Below, piece by piece: positions 32,667 through 43,176 of a DNA stretch of 57,922 nt. Under the pieces are notes generated by a model. That model had not been told where the DNA came from, searched no databases, and worked only from the letters and a program-made list of their open reading frames with translations. The stretch spans positions 1 to 57,922 of the forward strand of contig JAKIUF010000028.1 in NCBI GenBank assembly GCA_021647705.1. The letters are read 5' to 3'. Position 1 is the stretch's first letter. Each line of letters begins with the position of its first letter. Made by a program: the position numbers and the translations under genes. This stretch comes from Gammaproteobacteria bacterium. GTDB taxonomy: Bacteria > Pseudomonadota > Gammaproteobacteria > SZUA-152.

Positions 32667-32703
32667 TCGGCGGCATCAGATATACCACAAAGAGGGGTTT
32701 TTC

Positions 32704-33090
32704 TTATTTTTTGCGTGTTGAAACATACAAACCCGGAATCCAGGTTTTATGGATTTTAGTGGTGGCCGCCAGATCATCATTTGCGTCATCAACAAAACGA
32801 AAATGATTAATGCCAAAACGAACCACATCGTTATTTTTTAGCTGGCAGGCATCAATACGCTGGTCATTGACAAATGTGCCATTGGTACTGCCACAGTCTT
32901 CAATAAAATATTCAAACATATTTGTCGGCTCAGCAACATGCCGCGCCTCAATCTGCGCATGATGTTTGCTGACCAGTTCATCATGAATCGTAATATCGTT
33001 TTCCGTGCCACGACCGATGCGCGACACAAGATTTTCCAGCCGCAGTATCACGCCTTGCGCATTGCCCTTGAATTGTATGAGCGCCGCCAT
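32704..33090 (-). CDS. FHA-domain protein
   Basis: A 128-residue protein that is essentially one forkhead-associated domain. Conserved residues are RIGRGTENDI (phosphothreonine-contacting Arg and Gly), VSKHHAQIE (Ser and His) and DCGSTNGTFVND (Asn-Gly). It binds phosphothreonine peptides and usually assembles signalling or secretion complexes. A short tail (KTWIPGLYVSTRKK) follows. The partner kinase is not adjacent; PrkA at 38412 is the only Ser/Thr kinase in the window, and a link is speculative. Confidence 0.88.
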   Translation of the reverse strand: MAALIQFKGNAQGVILRLENLVSRIGRGTENDITIHDELVSKHHAQIEARHVAEPTNMFEYFIEDCGSTNGTFVNDQRIDACQLKNNDVVRFGINHFRFVDDANDDLAATTKIHKTWIPGLYVSTRKK

Positions 33091-33274
33091 ATCATTGCTC
33101 CTGTAGATCAGCCCGCAAGGCTACACGCAATATCAACAAATTTCACGTCAATGATGATTACAGTGTGAATTAAGAGCTGAATCACTCTGTAAGCGCTTTT
33201 TTACTGGGAGCGCCGTCATTCCGTATATAATTGTTAGTCTGAATCCAGAGGTTTACACCCTTGGACAATCACCC

Positions 33275-33463
33275 CAGTACATTGGGAACTCATTATTGTC
33301 GTGGTGCTGACAAGTGGCGTGTTATAAACGCAGAGGTCGCAAAGGCGCAGAGAACGCAAAGAAAAACACTAAAAACTCTGTGCTATCTGCATCTCCGTAA
33401 CCTTATGTGTTAAATACTCGGTAATTTTTTTAAAAAAGTATTTTCAACGCTGAATTCACATTA
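33275..33463 (+). repeat. Dispersed ~190-bp repeat with CGCAGAG palindrome, copy 2
   Basis: CAGTACATTGGGAACTC, TTGTCGTGGTGCTGACAAG, AACGCAGAGGTCGCAAAGG, AAAACACTAAAAACTCTG and TGTTAAATACTCGGTAATTT recur in the same order as copy 1, with about 25% differences. It lies between the FHA gene and dodecin, in a gap of about 415 bases with no gene. Confidence 0.65.
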
Positions 33464-33506
33464 CATTGATACCGAAGTAACGTAAACACGACAACAGGAG
33501 CAATTC

Positions 33507-33716
33507 ATGTCAAACCACACTTACAAACTTATCGAACTGGTCGGCTCATCCCCCAAGAGTAGCGATGATGCCATTCACAATGCCATTGAGCGTGCCGCCA
33601 AAACATTACGCAACATGGATTGGTTCGAGGTCACCGAAACCCGTGGTCATTTGCAGAATGGCAAGATTGCCCATTTTCAGGTCAAACTGAAAGTAGGCAT
33701 TCGACTGGATGATTGA
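33507..33716 (+). CDS. Dodecin (flavin-storage protein)
   Basis: A 69-residue protein with the dodecin pattern throughout: YKLIELVGSSPKSSDDAIHNAI, then LRNMDWFEVTETRGHLQNGKI and HFQVKLKVGIRLDD. Dodecins assemble into hollow 12-mers that bind riboflavin or FMN pairs. The Trp in the MDWFEV stretch sandwiches the flavin. AGGAGC precedes the ATG by 8 bases. A single-gene unit. Confidence 0.93.
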   Translation: MSNHTYKLIELVGSSPKSSDDAIHNAIERAAKTLRNMDWFEVTETRGHLQNGKIAHFQVKLKVGIRLDD

Positions 33717-33967
33717 CCTTTTGCATTCCCATTATTTATCGCCCGGCAGTGACTTTCCCTGTCCCCGGTTTTTACCCGCCGTTCGTCCGCCTTTCCATAG
33801 CCACTGAATTAGTGTGTCTATGAAATAAATAGCATCTAAACCTCAAAAATATTGTCATACTGCCGAACTTCCCCACTTGACAGCAGGGGGAAACTCCAAG
33901 TATTCCTAATAAAGGGCTGCGGCCAAATCGTCAAAAACACATTAACTTACTGAAAGAAAAAGAAATT

Positions 33968-36682
33968 ATGGGTAAATCACTGGTCATCGTCGAATCACCA
34001 GCCAAGGCAAAAACCATCAATAAGTACCTGGGCAAGGATTTTATTGTGAAATCCAGCGTGGGTCATATTCGTGATTTGCCCACCAGCGGCAGCGCTGCAA
34101 ACAAGTCAAAAATGGACCCGAAGGCGCGTGGCAAACTCGCGGCCGAGTCACGCAAACTGCCCCCGGAAGAACGTGAAAAACGCAAACGCGAACGCGCCGC
34201 CAAAACGCTGGTGAATCGCATGGGAGTCGATCCAGAAAACAACTGGAATGCTCATTACGAAATCATGCCCGGCAAAGAAAAAGTGGTGGCAGAGTTACAA
34301 AAACTGGCAAAAAATGCAGATGCTATTTATCTCGCGACTGACCGGGATCGCGAAGGGGAGGCCATTGCCTGGCACCTGACCCAGACCATCGGTGACGCTG
34401 TACCGTTCAAGCGTGTGGTTTTTAACGAGATCACCCAAAATGCAATCCAGGAAGCCTTTGCCAAACCTTCCACGCTGGATTTCAATCAGGTCAACGCGCA
34501 ACAGGCTCGGCGTTTTCTCGACCGTGTGGTGGGTTACATGTTGTCACCCCTGCTGTGGAAAAAATTGGCACGAGGGCTTTCCGCCGGACGTGTGCAATCC
34601 GTTGCCACCAAGCTGGTGGTGGAACGGGAGCGGGAGATTCACGCTTTCGACCCGGAAGAATACTGGGAAGTGTTTGCTGACTTGCGTACCACCAAAAGTG
34701 AAGCATTGCGCATGCAGGTGGCCAAGCAAAACGGGCATAATTTCCGCCCGCCGAACAAAGGACTCACCGATGCGGCGCTGGCCATTCTGGAACGCGCCGA
34801 TTACAACGTGGTCAAGCGTGAAATACGACCGTCGTCAAGCAAACCCAAAGCGCCGTTCATCACATCCACCTTGCAGCAGGCCGCCAGTACACGACTGGGG
34901 TTTGGTGTGAAAAAAACCATGATGATGGCGCAACGGCTTTACGAAGCCGGTTACATCACCTACATGCGAACCGATTCCACTAACCTCAGCAATGAAGCCG
35001 TGGCAGCGGTGCGCGACTACATCGGCAGCAAATACGGTAAAAAATATTTACCGGAAAAAGCCATTTCCTACAGTAGCCGTGAAGGCGCACAAGAGGCGCA
35101 TGAGGCCATTCGCCCCTCTGAAGTACACACCATGATGTCCGACCTAAAAAATGTCGACAAAGACGCTGTACGTCTGTATGAGCTTATCTGGCGTCAGTTT
35201 GTCGCCTGCCAGATGCCCCCTGCAAAATTTGATGTCACTACGCTCAAAGTGGATGCTGCCGGTTTTGAGCTGCGCGCCAAAGGCCGCGTGGTGGTATTTG
35301 ATGGCTGGACCAAAGTACAGCCACCGCAGCAAAAAAACAGCGATGATATTCTCCTGCCCGCGGTGGCGGAAGGCGATGTGATGTCACTGGTGAAACTTGA
35401 TCCCTCGAAACATTTCACCAAGCCACCCCCACGTTACAGCGAAGCATCGCTGGTGAAAGAGCTGGAAAAACAGGGTATTGGCCGACCATCCACCTATGCC
35501 TCTATTATTTCCACTATCCAGGATCGCGGTTATGTCACTGTACAAAACCGGCGTTTTTATGCCGAAAAAATCGGTGATATTGTCACCGAGCGACTGACAG
35601 AAAATTTCAAAGACCTCATGGATTACAGCTTTACGGCCAACATGGAAGAAAAACTGGACTCCATTGCTGCCGGTGAAAGCAACTGGCTGAACGTACTCGA
35701 TGCATTTTATGAAGATTTCAAATCCAGGCTAGAAATTGCCGATCAGGATGAAGGCGGCATGCGTGGCAATGACCCTATCAGCACGGATATTCCCTGTGCC
35801 AGTTGTGGTCGCCCCATGCAGATTCGCGTCGGTTCCACGGGTGTGTTTCTTGGCTGTTCCGGCTATTCACTGCCCCCCAAAGAACGCTGCAAATCCACCA
35901 TGAATCTCATCCCCGGCGACGAAGCCGTGGATGTGGATGCCGACGAAGAAAGCGAAGCCCGCGCATTAATGCAGCGTCATCGCTGCCCGAAATGCGGCAC
36001 TGCCATGGACAGTTATCTGATCGATGAGCAACGCAAATTCCACATCTGCGGCAACAGCCCCGATTGCACCGGCTATGAAGTGGAAACCGGTAAATTCCGT
36101 ATCAAGGGTTATGACGGCCCCCTCATCGACTGCGATAAATGCGGTGCCAATATGCAACTCAAAACAGGACGTTTTGGCAAATATTTTGGCTGCACCAATG
36201 AGGAATGTAAAAACACGCGCAAACTTTTACGCAGCGGAGAAGCCGCTCCACCCAAGGCCGACCCCGTACACATGAAAGAATTGCCGTGTGAAAAATCTGA
36301 TGGTTATTTTGTATTGCGTGATGGCGCTGCGGGTATATTTCTCGCCTCCAGTGCATTCCCTCGCTCCCGTGAAACACGCGCACCACGGGTCAAGGAGCTA
36401 ATCCCACATAAATCCGAGCTTGACCCCAAACATGTGTATTTGTGTGACGCCCCTTTGGAAGATAATAAGGGCAACGACACTATCATCCGCTTTAGTCGTA
36501 AAAACAAAGAGCAGTACGTCATGACCGAAGTCGATGGCAAGGCCACCGGCTGGACGGCACATTACATCGACAAAAACTGGGTTGTCAGCGAAGCACCGAA
36601 AAAAACCGTGAAAAAGAAGGCGGCAAAAAAGAAAGCCGCAAAGAAAAAAACAGCGAAAAAAAAGGTGGCCAAATCCAAATAA
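33968..36682 (+). CDS. topA: DNA topoisomerase I (type IA)
   Basis: A 904-residue enzyme relaxing negative supercoils. The TOPRIM domain has [12 protein letters not shown] and the acidic DxDxE-type [10 protein letters not shown]. The active-site tyrosine is Tyr332 in [10 protein letters not shown]. Three C-terminal zinc-ribbon repeats follow: CASCGRPMQ..., [10 protein letters not shown]...CGNSPDC and [10 protein letters not shown]...CTNEEC. The tail is a Lys/Ala-rich repeat ([17 protein letters not shown]), common in some lineages and thought to bind DNA or RNA polymerase. The first 100 residues carry a Lys/Arg-rich insertion relative to E. coli. Confidence 0.97.
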   Translation: MGKSLVIVESPAKAKTINKYLGKDFIVKSSVGHIRDLPTSGSAANKSKMDPKARGKLAAESRKLPPEEREKRKRERAAKTLVNRMGVDPENNWNAHYEIMPGKEKVVAELQKLAKNADAIYLATDRDREGEAIAWHLTQTIGDAVPFKRVVFNEITQNAIQEAFAKPSTLDFNQVNAQQARRFLDRVVGYMLSPLLWKKLARGLSAGRVQSVATKLVVEREREIHAFDPEEYWEVFADLRTTKSEALRMQVAKQNGHNFRPPNKGLTDAALAILERADYNVVKREIRPSSSKPKAPFITSTLQQAASTRLGFGVKKTMMMAQRLYEAGYITYMRTDSTNLSNEAVAAVRDYIGSKYGKKYLPEKAISYSSREGAQEAHEAIRPSEVHTMMSDLKNVDKDAVRLYELIWRQFVACQMPPAKFDVTTLKVDAAGFELRAKGRVVVFDGWTKVQPPQQKNSDDILLPAVAEGDVMSLVKLDPSKHFTKPPPRYSEASLVKELEKQGIGRPSTYASIISTIQDRGYVTVQNRRFYAEKIGDIVTERLTENFKDLMDYSFTANMEEKLDSIAAGESNWLNVLDAFYEDFKSRLEIADQDEGGMRGNDPISTDIPCASCGRPMQIRVGSTGVFLGCSGYSLPPKERCKSTMNLIPGDEAVDVDADEESEARALMQRHRCPKCGTAMDSYLIDEQRKFHICGNSPDCTGYEVETGKFRIKGYDGPLIDCDKCGANMQLKTGRFGKYFGCTNEECKNTRKLLRSGEAAPPKADPVHMKELPCEKSDGYFVLRDGAAGIFLASSAFPRSRETRAPRVKELIPHKSELDPKHVYLCDAPLEDNKGNDTIIRFSRKNKEQYVMTEVDGKATGWTAHYIDKNWVVSEAPKKTVKKKAAKKKAAKKKTAKKKVAKSK

Positions 36683-36731
36683 AAAAACGTGATGAAACAG
36701 AATCAATAACGTTCACCACAAAGACGCAGTT

Positions 36732-36808
36732 GTAGGGTGGGCATGTTTTTTTGCCCACGCGGATACAACAGAATCAGCGCGTGGGCACAAACTACGTGCC
36801 CACCCTAC
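36732..36808. repeat. GTAGGGTGG inverted repeat after topA
   Basis: GTAGGGTGGGCATG...TTGCCCACGCG is followed by CGCGTGGGCACAAACTACG and GTGCCCACCCTAC, forming nested arms that would make a cruciform or terminator-like hairpin. The same family as at 14303-14488. It lies between convergent topA and the TlpA gene. Confidence 0.65.
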
Positions 36809-36812
36809 CGGA

Positions 36813-37358
36813 CTACCGTGTAGATTGTGCAGAAAGTCCCATCAAAAACTGTAGATACCCATCCTCATCCCAGGGCCGCCCACCCAACGCCTGATATCGA
36901 ACAACGCCTGCCGGATCAACCAGATAGGTTGAAGGCAGACCGCGGGGTTTCCAGACCTCAGTAACCTGACCATCAAGATCCATCAGCGACACAATATCCG
37001 GTGCCAGCAGACCTAGAAAAGTAAATACGGTATCTTCATCTTCCGCTGTATTGACGATGGCAAATGTCAGTGGTAATTTTTTGAACTTTTCCACCATATT
37101 CTGAATGGCTGGCATTTCCCGTCGGCAGGGGCCGCACCAGCTCGCCCAAAAATGCACGAAGATCCAACGGTCTTTTTCCTGTTCCAGGCTGAAAGGGTTA
37201 CCGTCAATATCATTTAATTCCAAAGGCGGGGCAGGATAAGCGGCAATCGATAAAATTCCTTTGGGAACAAGCAATGCCGAAGGGCTATCCTCTGCCCATA
37301 CGAAACCACTGATCAACATGCAGCAGATAATGCTAAACGTATTACACATTTTTTTCAT
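36813..37358 (-). CDS. TlpA-like periplasmic thioredoxin
   Basis: A 181-residue protein with signal peptide (to about residue 22, GFVWAED) and a thioredoxin fold. FVHFWASWCGPCRREMP contains the redox-active pair Cys75 and Cys78, and GLPSTYLVDPAGVV carries the cis-Pro. The CGPC dipeptide is that of thioredoxins and TlpA reductants. It should reduce disulfides in the periplasm, for example during cytochrome maturation. It overlaps the upstream gene by four bases (ATGA), so the two are translationally coupled. Confidence 0.88.
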   Translation of the reverse strand: MKKMCNTFSIICCMLISGFVWAEDSPSALLVPKGILSIAAYPAPPLELNDIDGNPFSLEQEKDRWIFVHFWASWCGPCRREMPAIQNMVEKFKKLPLTFAIVNTAEDEDTVFTFLGLLAPDIVSLMDLDGQVTEVWKPRGLPSTYLVDPAGVVRYQALGGRPWDEDGYLQFLMGLSAQSTR

Positions 37359-37960
37359 GGTGATTCTATCGCCTCTGCTGCATCTGCTGCATCTGCTGCA
37401 TCTGCTGCATCTGCACATTGTAAATTATTCACTGTTGCAATCACTGGCTCAGTATTTTCCCCCAGCCCAAATTGGGCTCGCAACGAAAAAACAGCCGTTG
37501 TTTTTCGCAAAACAATGTTACCGCCTTCTTTTTCATCTGCATAAAAATTTAATGTCTCGGGTAACAGCATCCAGCGAAATGTGGATTGAGAGGCCAGAGG
37601 AATATTCATCTTTTTCCATAACGGAGGCCATTGTGAGCGCGGTATTCTCTGAAGCTTCCCATCTTGGGACACAAACTCCCAGTTAGCCAAGTCCAGTTGC
37701 AAAACATCATTGCGCTTGTTTTTAATGCTCGCGGTAAAAAAACAATACGCAGACAGTGCCTCAATCATACTTGCGGGAAATCCTCGCGCCTCAAAAAAGG
37801 CGGCCATTTGCTCTGTGCTCCAGAGAAACAACTGTAACCGCAACTGTGCATTTTCAAAACCTGGCGGTGGTCTTTCATCCTCGGCATACAAGATACCTAT
37901 GGGGAATAAAGATAGCCCAAGCGCCAGCGTCAGAAGCACCCTGAGAATAACCTGCCGCAT
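37355..37960 (-). CDS. Exported protein of unknown function with DAA repeat tail
   Basis: About 200 residues with a signal peptide (MRQVILRVLLTLALGLSL...GILYAED). The mature part (LRLQLFLWSTEQMAAFFEARGFP, NVLQL-type strands, GKLQRIPRSQWPPLWKKMNIP and LNFYADEKEGGNIVLRKT) belongs to no family I recognise. The C terminus is low-complexity Ala-Asp (ADAADAADAADAAEA), encoded by a 9-bp tandem repeat at 37371-37414. The ATG at 37960 has AGGTG eight bases upstream. Probably a partner of the coupled TlpA protein. Confidence 0.62.
   Translation of the reverse strand: MRQVILRVLLTLALGLSLFPIGILYAEDERPPPGFENAQLRLQLFLWSTEQMAAFFEARGFPASMIEALSAYCFFTASIKNKRNDVLQLDLANWEFVSQDGKLQRIPRSQWPPLWKKMNIPLASQSTFRWMLLPETLNFYADEKEGGNIVLRKTTAVFSLRAQFGLGENTEPVIATVNNLQCADAADAADAADAAEAIESP
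37371..37414 (-). repeat. 9-bp tandem repeat inside a coding region
   Basis: TGCTGCATC repeats about five times on the plus strand, giving repeated Asp-Ala-Ala codons near the end of the exported protein. As a multiple of three it changes length without shifting frame. Confidence 0.85.
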
Positions 37961-38081
37961 AAAACACACCTGTTTTGTTGAGATTCACAATTATTATCAG
38001 CCATGGAACTCGGACTTCGTCGGACGAGTCAAACCCTATGGTTGGTTGCAAACTGACCGCAGGGGAATAACGCCAGTATAA

Positions 38082-38411
38082 CGTCAAAATATTGTTTGGT
38101 TTGCCCGAATTTTGACAGCCTCCTCAGTCAAAAGGACACGTTCATAGCGTATCCGGCTATACAATATCTGGCATACGGTTTGCATCTTGCAATGGTGAAT
38201 AAGATTCAATTTTATAAAAACTGACTCTATACTGAAAACAAAGTTTTATCGTTTGTGGCCGTATCGGGTATGGCACATTCAGTCCATAATCAGACGGGTT
38301 ACCACACGAAGTATAGGCCTATAAAAAAGTCAATATTAATACGGGCTTTCAATAGCCTACCAGCGTCCGATAACAATAATGGACACTGCAATTTCTTGAG
38401 AGGACGAGATC
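38082..38411 (+). other. Upstream region of the prkA operon
   Basis: No gene in 330 bases. AGAGGACG lies seven bases before the prkA ATG. TTGACA-like and TATACT-like hexamers occur (TGACTC near 38222, CTATACTG near 38229) but none forms a convincing pair. Orthologous operons in enterobacteria depend on sigma-S, so a stress-type promoter is expected here. Confidence 0.3.
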
Positions 38412-40334
38412 ATGCCTATTTTTGAGCACTACCAGTCCCGGTACGAGCAGGCGCAGGAAGAGGAGATGTCACTTCAGGAATACCTGGACCTGTGCAAAAA
38501 AGATCCGACAACCTATGCCACCGCTGCCGAACGCATACTCACTGCCATTGGTGAGCCCGAAATGATCGATACCCGGCAAGATCCACGCTTGAGTCGCCTC
38601 TTTTTTAATAAGCTCATCAAAATTTATCCCGCCTTCAAAGATTTTTATGGCATGGAAGACACTGTCGAACGGATCGTTTCGTTCTTTCGGCACGCGGCAC
38701 AGGGACTGGAAGAGAAAAAACAAATCCTGTATTTGCTGGGGCCGGTGGGCGGCGGCAAATCATCTTTAGCAGAAAAACTGAAATCGCTGATGGAACAACA
38801 GCCTTTTTATGCCATAAAAAATTCACCGATTAATGAATCGCCCCTGGGGCTTTTTTCACCCGATGAAGATGCACGTATTTTGGAAGAAGACTACGGCATC
38901 GCAAAGCGTTATCTCAACGGCATTATGTCTCCCTGGGCCGTAAAACGCCTCCATGAATTTAATGGTGATATTACGCAATTCCGGGTTGTCAAACTTTACC
39001 CCTCGATACAGCGCCAAATCGGTATTTCCAAAACTGAGCCAGGCGATGAAAACAATCAGGATATTTCTTCACTGGTGGGCAAGGTGGATATTCGCATGCT
39101 GGAGAAATTCAGCCAGGATGACCCGGATGCCTATTCCTACTCTGGCGGACTCTGTCAGGCCAACCAGGGGCTCCTGGAATTTGTCGAAATGTTCAAGGCA
39201 CCCATCAAAGTATTGCATCCTCTGCTCACGGCGACCCAGGAAGGCAACTACATGGGCACCGAGGGTATTTCCGCGCTGCCTTTTAATGGCATTATTCTCG
39301 CGCATTCCAATGAATCCGAATGGCTCAGCTTCAAAAACAATCGAAATAACGAAGCCTTCCTTGATCGTATTTTTATCGTCAAAGTGCCTTATTGCCTGCG
39401 TGTTTCTGAAGAAATTAAAATTTACGCAAAACTATTGGCCAACAGCTCACTCTCTGAGTCTGCCTGCGCACCGGGTACGTTGAACATGATGGCGCAGTTC
39501 GCCATTCTGTCACGACTGAAAGAACCGGAAAATTCAAACATTGAATCCAAAATGCGTATTTATGATGGCGAAACATTGAAAGACGTTGACCCCAAGGCAA
39601 AATCCTACCAGGAGTACCGTGACTTTGCGGGTGTCGATGAAGGCATGACCGGACTATCCACTCGTTTTGCCTTTAAAATTCTTTCCCGTGTATTTAACTA
39701 CGATCACACCGAAGTTGCCGCCAATCCCGTTCACTTGTTGTATGTGCTAGAACAACAAATTGAACAGGAACAATTCCCACCAGAAGTCACCGAAAAATAC
39801 ATGTCATTCCTTAAAGGGATACTGGCATCACGTTATGCAGAATTTATTGGCAAAGAAATACAGACATCCTATCTGGAGTCCTACTCCGAATATGGCCAGA
39901 ATATTTTTGATCGCTATGTGACCTATGCTGATTACTGGATTCAGAATGAAGAGTATCGCGACCCGGATACCGGTGAAATTTTTGACCGGGCCGCACTCAA
40001 TGAAGAACTGGAAAAAATCGAAAAACCGGCTGGCATCAGCAATCCCAAAGATTTCCGTAACGAGATTGTCACGTTTGTATTACGTGCCCGCGCCCGCAAC
40101 AGTGGCAGTAACCCGCATTGGACCAGTTATGAAAAACTGCGGGAAGTCATTGAGAAAAAAATGTTTTCCACTACCGAGGATCTACTCCCCGTTATTTCGT
40201 TCAACGCCAAGGCCTCGAACGAAGAACAGGGAAAACACCAGGACTTTGTCAATCGCATGACCGAAAAAGGCTATACCGAAAAACAGGTCCGCCTGTTATC
40301 GGAATGGTATTTGCGCGTGCGTAAAGCATCCTGA
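38412..40334 (+). CDS. prkA: PrkA serine protein kinase
   Basis: A 640-residue cytoplasmic protein with an AAA+ ATPase domain at the N terminus (P-loop GPVGGGKSS at about 110-118) and the PrkA kinase-like domain in the C-terminal third. The highly conserved regions DVDPKAKSYQEYRDFAGVDEGMTGLSTRF and EYGQNIFDRYVTYADYWIQ are present. PrkA (YeaG) is linked to stationary-phase and nitrogen stress adaptation. It is the first gene of a three-gene operon with YeaH and SpoVR, an arrangement conserved across proteobacteria. Confidence 0.94.
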   Translation: MPIFEHYQSRYEQAQEEEMSLQEYLDLCKKDPTTYATAAERILTAIGEPEMIDTRQDPRLSRLFFNKLIKIYPAFKDFYGMEDTVERIVSFFRHAAQGLEEKKQILYLLGPVGGGKSSLAEKLKSLMEQQPFYAIKNSPINESPLGLFSPDEDARILEEDYGIAKRYLNGIMSPWAVKRLHEFNGDITQFRVVKLYPSIQRQIGISKTEPGDENNQDISSLVGKVDIRMLEKFSQDDPDAYSYSGGLCQANQGLLEFVEMFKAPIKVLHPLLTATQEGNYMGTEGISALPFNGIILAHSNESEWLSFKNNRNNEAFLDRIFIVKVPYCLRVSEEIKIYAKLLANSSLSESACAPGTLNMMAQFAILSRLKEPENSNIESKMRIYDGETLKDVDPKAKSYQEYRDFAGVDEGMTGLSTRFAFKILSRVFNYDHTEVAANPVHLLYVLEQQIEQEQFPPEVTEKYMSFLKGILASRYAEFIGKEIQTSYLESYSEYGQNIFDRYVTYADYWIQNEEYRDPDTGEIFDRAALNEELEKIEKPAGISNPKDFRNEIVTFVLRARARNSGSNPHWTSYEKLREVIEKKMFSTTEDLLPVISFNAKASNEEQGKHQDFVNRMTEKGYTEKQVRLLSEWYLRVRKAS

Positions 40335-40411
40335 TCACAGTTACCAGAGGCGGGTTTCGAGGGGCCAGGTAGAAATACTCACCTGGGTTCTCGACACTTG
40401 ACACTGAATTT

Positions 40412-41683
40412 ATGACCCAGATAATTGACAGAAGAATAAACGGTAAACACAAAAGCGCTGTCAATCGACAACGGTTCCTTCGCCGTTTTCGACAACAAAT
40501 CAAAAAAGCGGTTTCTGATGCCATTGATTCACGCTCGATCACTGAAGTGGATCATGGCGAAAAAATCAATATCCCCAGCAAAGACACGCACGAACCGGTG
40601 TTTGGCCATGGTCCTGGTGGACGACGTGATGCCGTTCACCCTGGCAATAAAGAATTCGTTAGCGGTGACCGTGTTGCGCGCCCACCAAACAGTGGAGGAG
40701 GCGGTGGAAGCGAAGCCAGCAACCAAGGAGAAGGTGAAGATGAATTCGCCTTTCAACTGTCTCGCGAAGAATTTTTAGAATTTTTCTTTGAAGATCTGGA
40801 GTTACCCGACCTGGTCAAAACCCAGTTGACTAAAGTCACTAGTTTCAAATCTGTTCGTGCGGGTTACAGCACCACAGGCGTACCTTCCAACATTGATATT
40901 GTTCGCTCATTAACGGGCGCACTCGCGCGTCGCATCGCACTACGCGCACCGTACTCTGTTGAACTGAAGGAAGCCCAGACAGCATTAACTGCACTATTAT
41001 CTACGCCACAAAATGAAGGTGAGCACACAACCCGCATCCAGGAACTGGAAGAAGAGATACGCCGACTGGAAGATAAAATTGCCACTATTCCTTTTGTTGA
41101 TACATTTGACCTGCGCTACCGTAACCGTATTCAGAAGCCTACACCTTCCACGCAGGCCGTTATGTTTTGCCTGATGGATGTTTCCGGTTCCATGGATGAA
41201 ATCCGCAAGGAAATGGCCAAACGGTTTTTCATTTTGCTCTACTTGTTTTTAACCAAAACCTACGAAAACATTCAGGTGGTTTTTATCCGTCACCACACCA
41301 CGGCAAAAGAGGTCAATGAAGAGGATTTTTTCTATTCACGGGAAACCGGAGGGACCGTGGTATCCAGCGCACTGGAATTAATGCTGAAAATTATTAAAGA
41401 ACGCTTTCCAAGTGATGATTGGAATATTTATGCAGCACAGGCCTCCGATGGCGACAACTGGGATGGTGACTCCCCTAACTGCCGCACTTTGTTAAACGAC
41501 AACATCATGCCGCTGCTACAGTATTTTGCCTATATAGAAATCATGCCTCACAACCACCAAAGCCTGTGGCGTCATTACGAGGGCGTGAAAGTACAAAACC
41601 GCAACTTCGACATGCAATCCATTGATAGCGCTAACGAAATATACCCTGTATTTCGTAAATTATTTGCCCGGAAACCCGCATGA
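40412..41683 (+). CDS. YeaH family protein (DUF444)
   Basis: A 423-residue protein of the YeaH/UPF0229 family. It has a von Willebrand A-like C-terminal half with the metal-coordinating MIDAS-type LMDVSGSMDEIRKEM and ASDGDNWDGDSP. The N terminus is basic with a Gly/Ser-rich linker (NSGGGGGSE). It always accompanies PrkA and SpoVR; its biochemical role is not established. Its last four bases overlap the SpoVR start (ATGA), so those two are translationally coupled. Confidence 0.93.
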   Translation: MTQIIDRRINGKHKSAVNRQRFLRRFRQQIKKAVSDAIDSRSITEVDHGEKINIPSKDTHEPVFGHGPGGRRDAVHPGNKEFVSGDRVARPPNSGGGGGSEASNQGEGEDEFAFQLSREEFLEFFFEDLELPDLVKTQLTKVTSFKSVRAGYSTTGVPSNIDIVRSLTGALARRIALRAPYSVELKEAQTALTALLSTPQNEGEHTTRIQELEEEIRRLEDKIATIPFVDTFDLRYRNRIQKPTPSTQAVMFCLMDVSGSMDEIRKEMAKRFFILLYLFLTKTYENIQVVFIRHHTTAKEVNEEDFFYSRETGGTVVSSALELMLKIIKERFPSDDWNIYAAQASDGDNWDGDSPNCRTLLNDNIMPLLQYFAYIEIMPHNHQSLWRHYEGVKVQNRNFDMQSIDSANEIYPVFRKLFARKPA

Positions 41684-43176
41684 ATACCACTGAAAATAAT
41701 ATCATCAGCGATACTTCAGACTGGAGCAGCGAGCTTATTCAGCGTTACGACGCCGAAATTTCCCGTATCGCTACTGACTATGGCCTCGACACCTACCCTA
41801 ATCAAATTGAAATCATCAATAGCGAACAAATGATGGATGCCTACTCTTCGGTAGGCATGCCACTGGGTTACCACCACTGGTCTTTTGGCAAACAGTTTCT
41901 GGAAACTGAACAGCGTTACCGGCGTGGACAAATGGGCCTGGCCTATGAGATCGTCATTAATTCCAATCCCTGTATTTCCTATTTAATGGAAGAAAACAGC
42001 ATGCCGATGCAGGCGCTAGTTATCGCCCATGCCTGCTATGGTCATAATTCTTTTTTCAAAAACAATTACCTGTTTCAGACCTGGACCAATGCCGATGCAA
42101 TCATTGACTATCTGTTATTTGCCAAAAAATATGTGTCCGATTGCGAGCGACAACATGGCATCGAGGAAGTTGAAGCCGTATTGGACTCCTGTCATGCATT
42201 GATGAATTATGGCGTTGATCGCTATAAGCATCCACCCGGCTTGTCCGCACAGGAAGAGAGTGGCCGCCAAAAAGAACGGGAGGAATACTTACAAACACAG
42301 GTCAATCACCTGTGGAGCACAATCCCCGTTAAAGAAAATGCAGACGACACCCCCGAGGAAACCCGCTTTCCCACTGAACCCGAAGAAAACCTGTTGTATT
42401 TTATCGAAAAAAACGCGCCGTTAATGGAATCATGGAAACGTGAACTGGTCCGTATTGTCAGAAAAGTGGCCCAGTATTTTTATCCGCAGCGACAGACACA
42501 GGTGATGAATGAAGGCTGGGCAACGTTTTGGCACTACACCATTTTAAATACGCTTTACGATGAAGGCTTTGTTACTGACGGCTTCATGATGGAGTTTTTG
42601 CAGTCGCATACCAACGTCATCGCTCAGCCTGCATTTGACAGCCCGTATTACTCCGGCATTAATCCATACACGCTTGGTTTTAACATGTTCAAGGATTTAC
42701 GGCGTATTTGTGAAAATCCTACTGATGAAGACAAAGAGTGGTTTCCGGATATTGCGGGCAGTGACTGGCGAAAAACCCTGGATTTTGCCATGCGCAACTT
42801 CAAGGATGAGAGTTTTATCCGTCAGTTTTTATCTCCCCAATTGATTCGTGACTTGAGATTGTTTTCCGTACTGGACGATGACGAACAGGATGAGCTTGAA
42901 ATCAGCGCCATTCACGATGAGCATGGTTATCGACATATTCGTGCTGCACTTGCCAGACAATACGATTTGTCCATGCGCGAGCCCAACATACAGATTTACA
43001 ATGTGGATTTACGGGGTGATCGTTCGTTGACTTTGCGACATATTCTGCAAGCACGCCGTCCGTTGAACAAAGATACCAACGAAGTAATACGACACTTGTC
43101 ACGTCTTTGGGGGTTCCCTGTACACATTCAAACAATAAGTGAGGATGGGACAGAAAATATTACTGACTCTATTTAA
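41680..43176 (+). CDS. SpoVR/YcgB family protein
   Basis: A 498-residue protein matching SpoVR: EIINSEQMMDAYSSVGMPLGYHHWSFGK near the N terminus, the conserved IAHACYGHNSFFKNN and VMNEGWATFWHYTI with its Glu-Gly-Trp-Ala-x-x-x-His motif, suggestive of a metalloprotease-like site. In Bacillus it affects spore cortex; in gammaproteobacteria it belongs to the PrkA-YeaH stress operon. The 3' end overlaps the convergent GAF gene by eight bases. Confidence 0.94.
   Translation: MNTTENNIISDTSDWSSELIQRYDAEISRIATDYGLDTYPNQIEIINSEQMMDAYSSVGMPLGYHHWSFGKQFLETEQRYRRGQMGLAYEIVINSNPCISYLMEENSMPMQALVIAHACYGHNSFFKNNYLFQTWTNADAIIDYLLFAKKYVSDCERQHGIEEVEAVLDSCHALMNYGVDRYKHPPGLSAQEESGRQKEREEYLQTQVNHLWSTIPVKENADDTPEETRFPTEPEENLLYFIEKNAPLMESWKRELVRIVRKVAQYFYPQRQTQVMNEGWATFWHYTILNTLYDEGFVTDGFMMEFLQSHTNVIAQPAFDSPYYSGINPYTLGFNMFKDLRRICENPTDEDKEWFPDIAGSDWRKTLDFAMRNFKDESFIRQFLSPQLIRDLRLFSVLDDDEQDELEISAIHDEHGYRHIRAALARQYDLSMREPNIQIYNVDLRGDRSLTLRHILQARRPLNKDTNEVIRHLSRLWGFPVHIQTISEDGTENITDSI

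Noticed and set aside
31233-33463. Repeated CGCAGAG units as a possible CRISPR array
   Set aside because: No regular spacing, no spacers of constant length and the copies are 2 kb apart.
37371-37414. 9-bp tandem repeat as a phase-variation switch
   Set aside because: The unit is a multiple of three, so length changes cannot turn the gene on and off.
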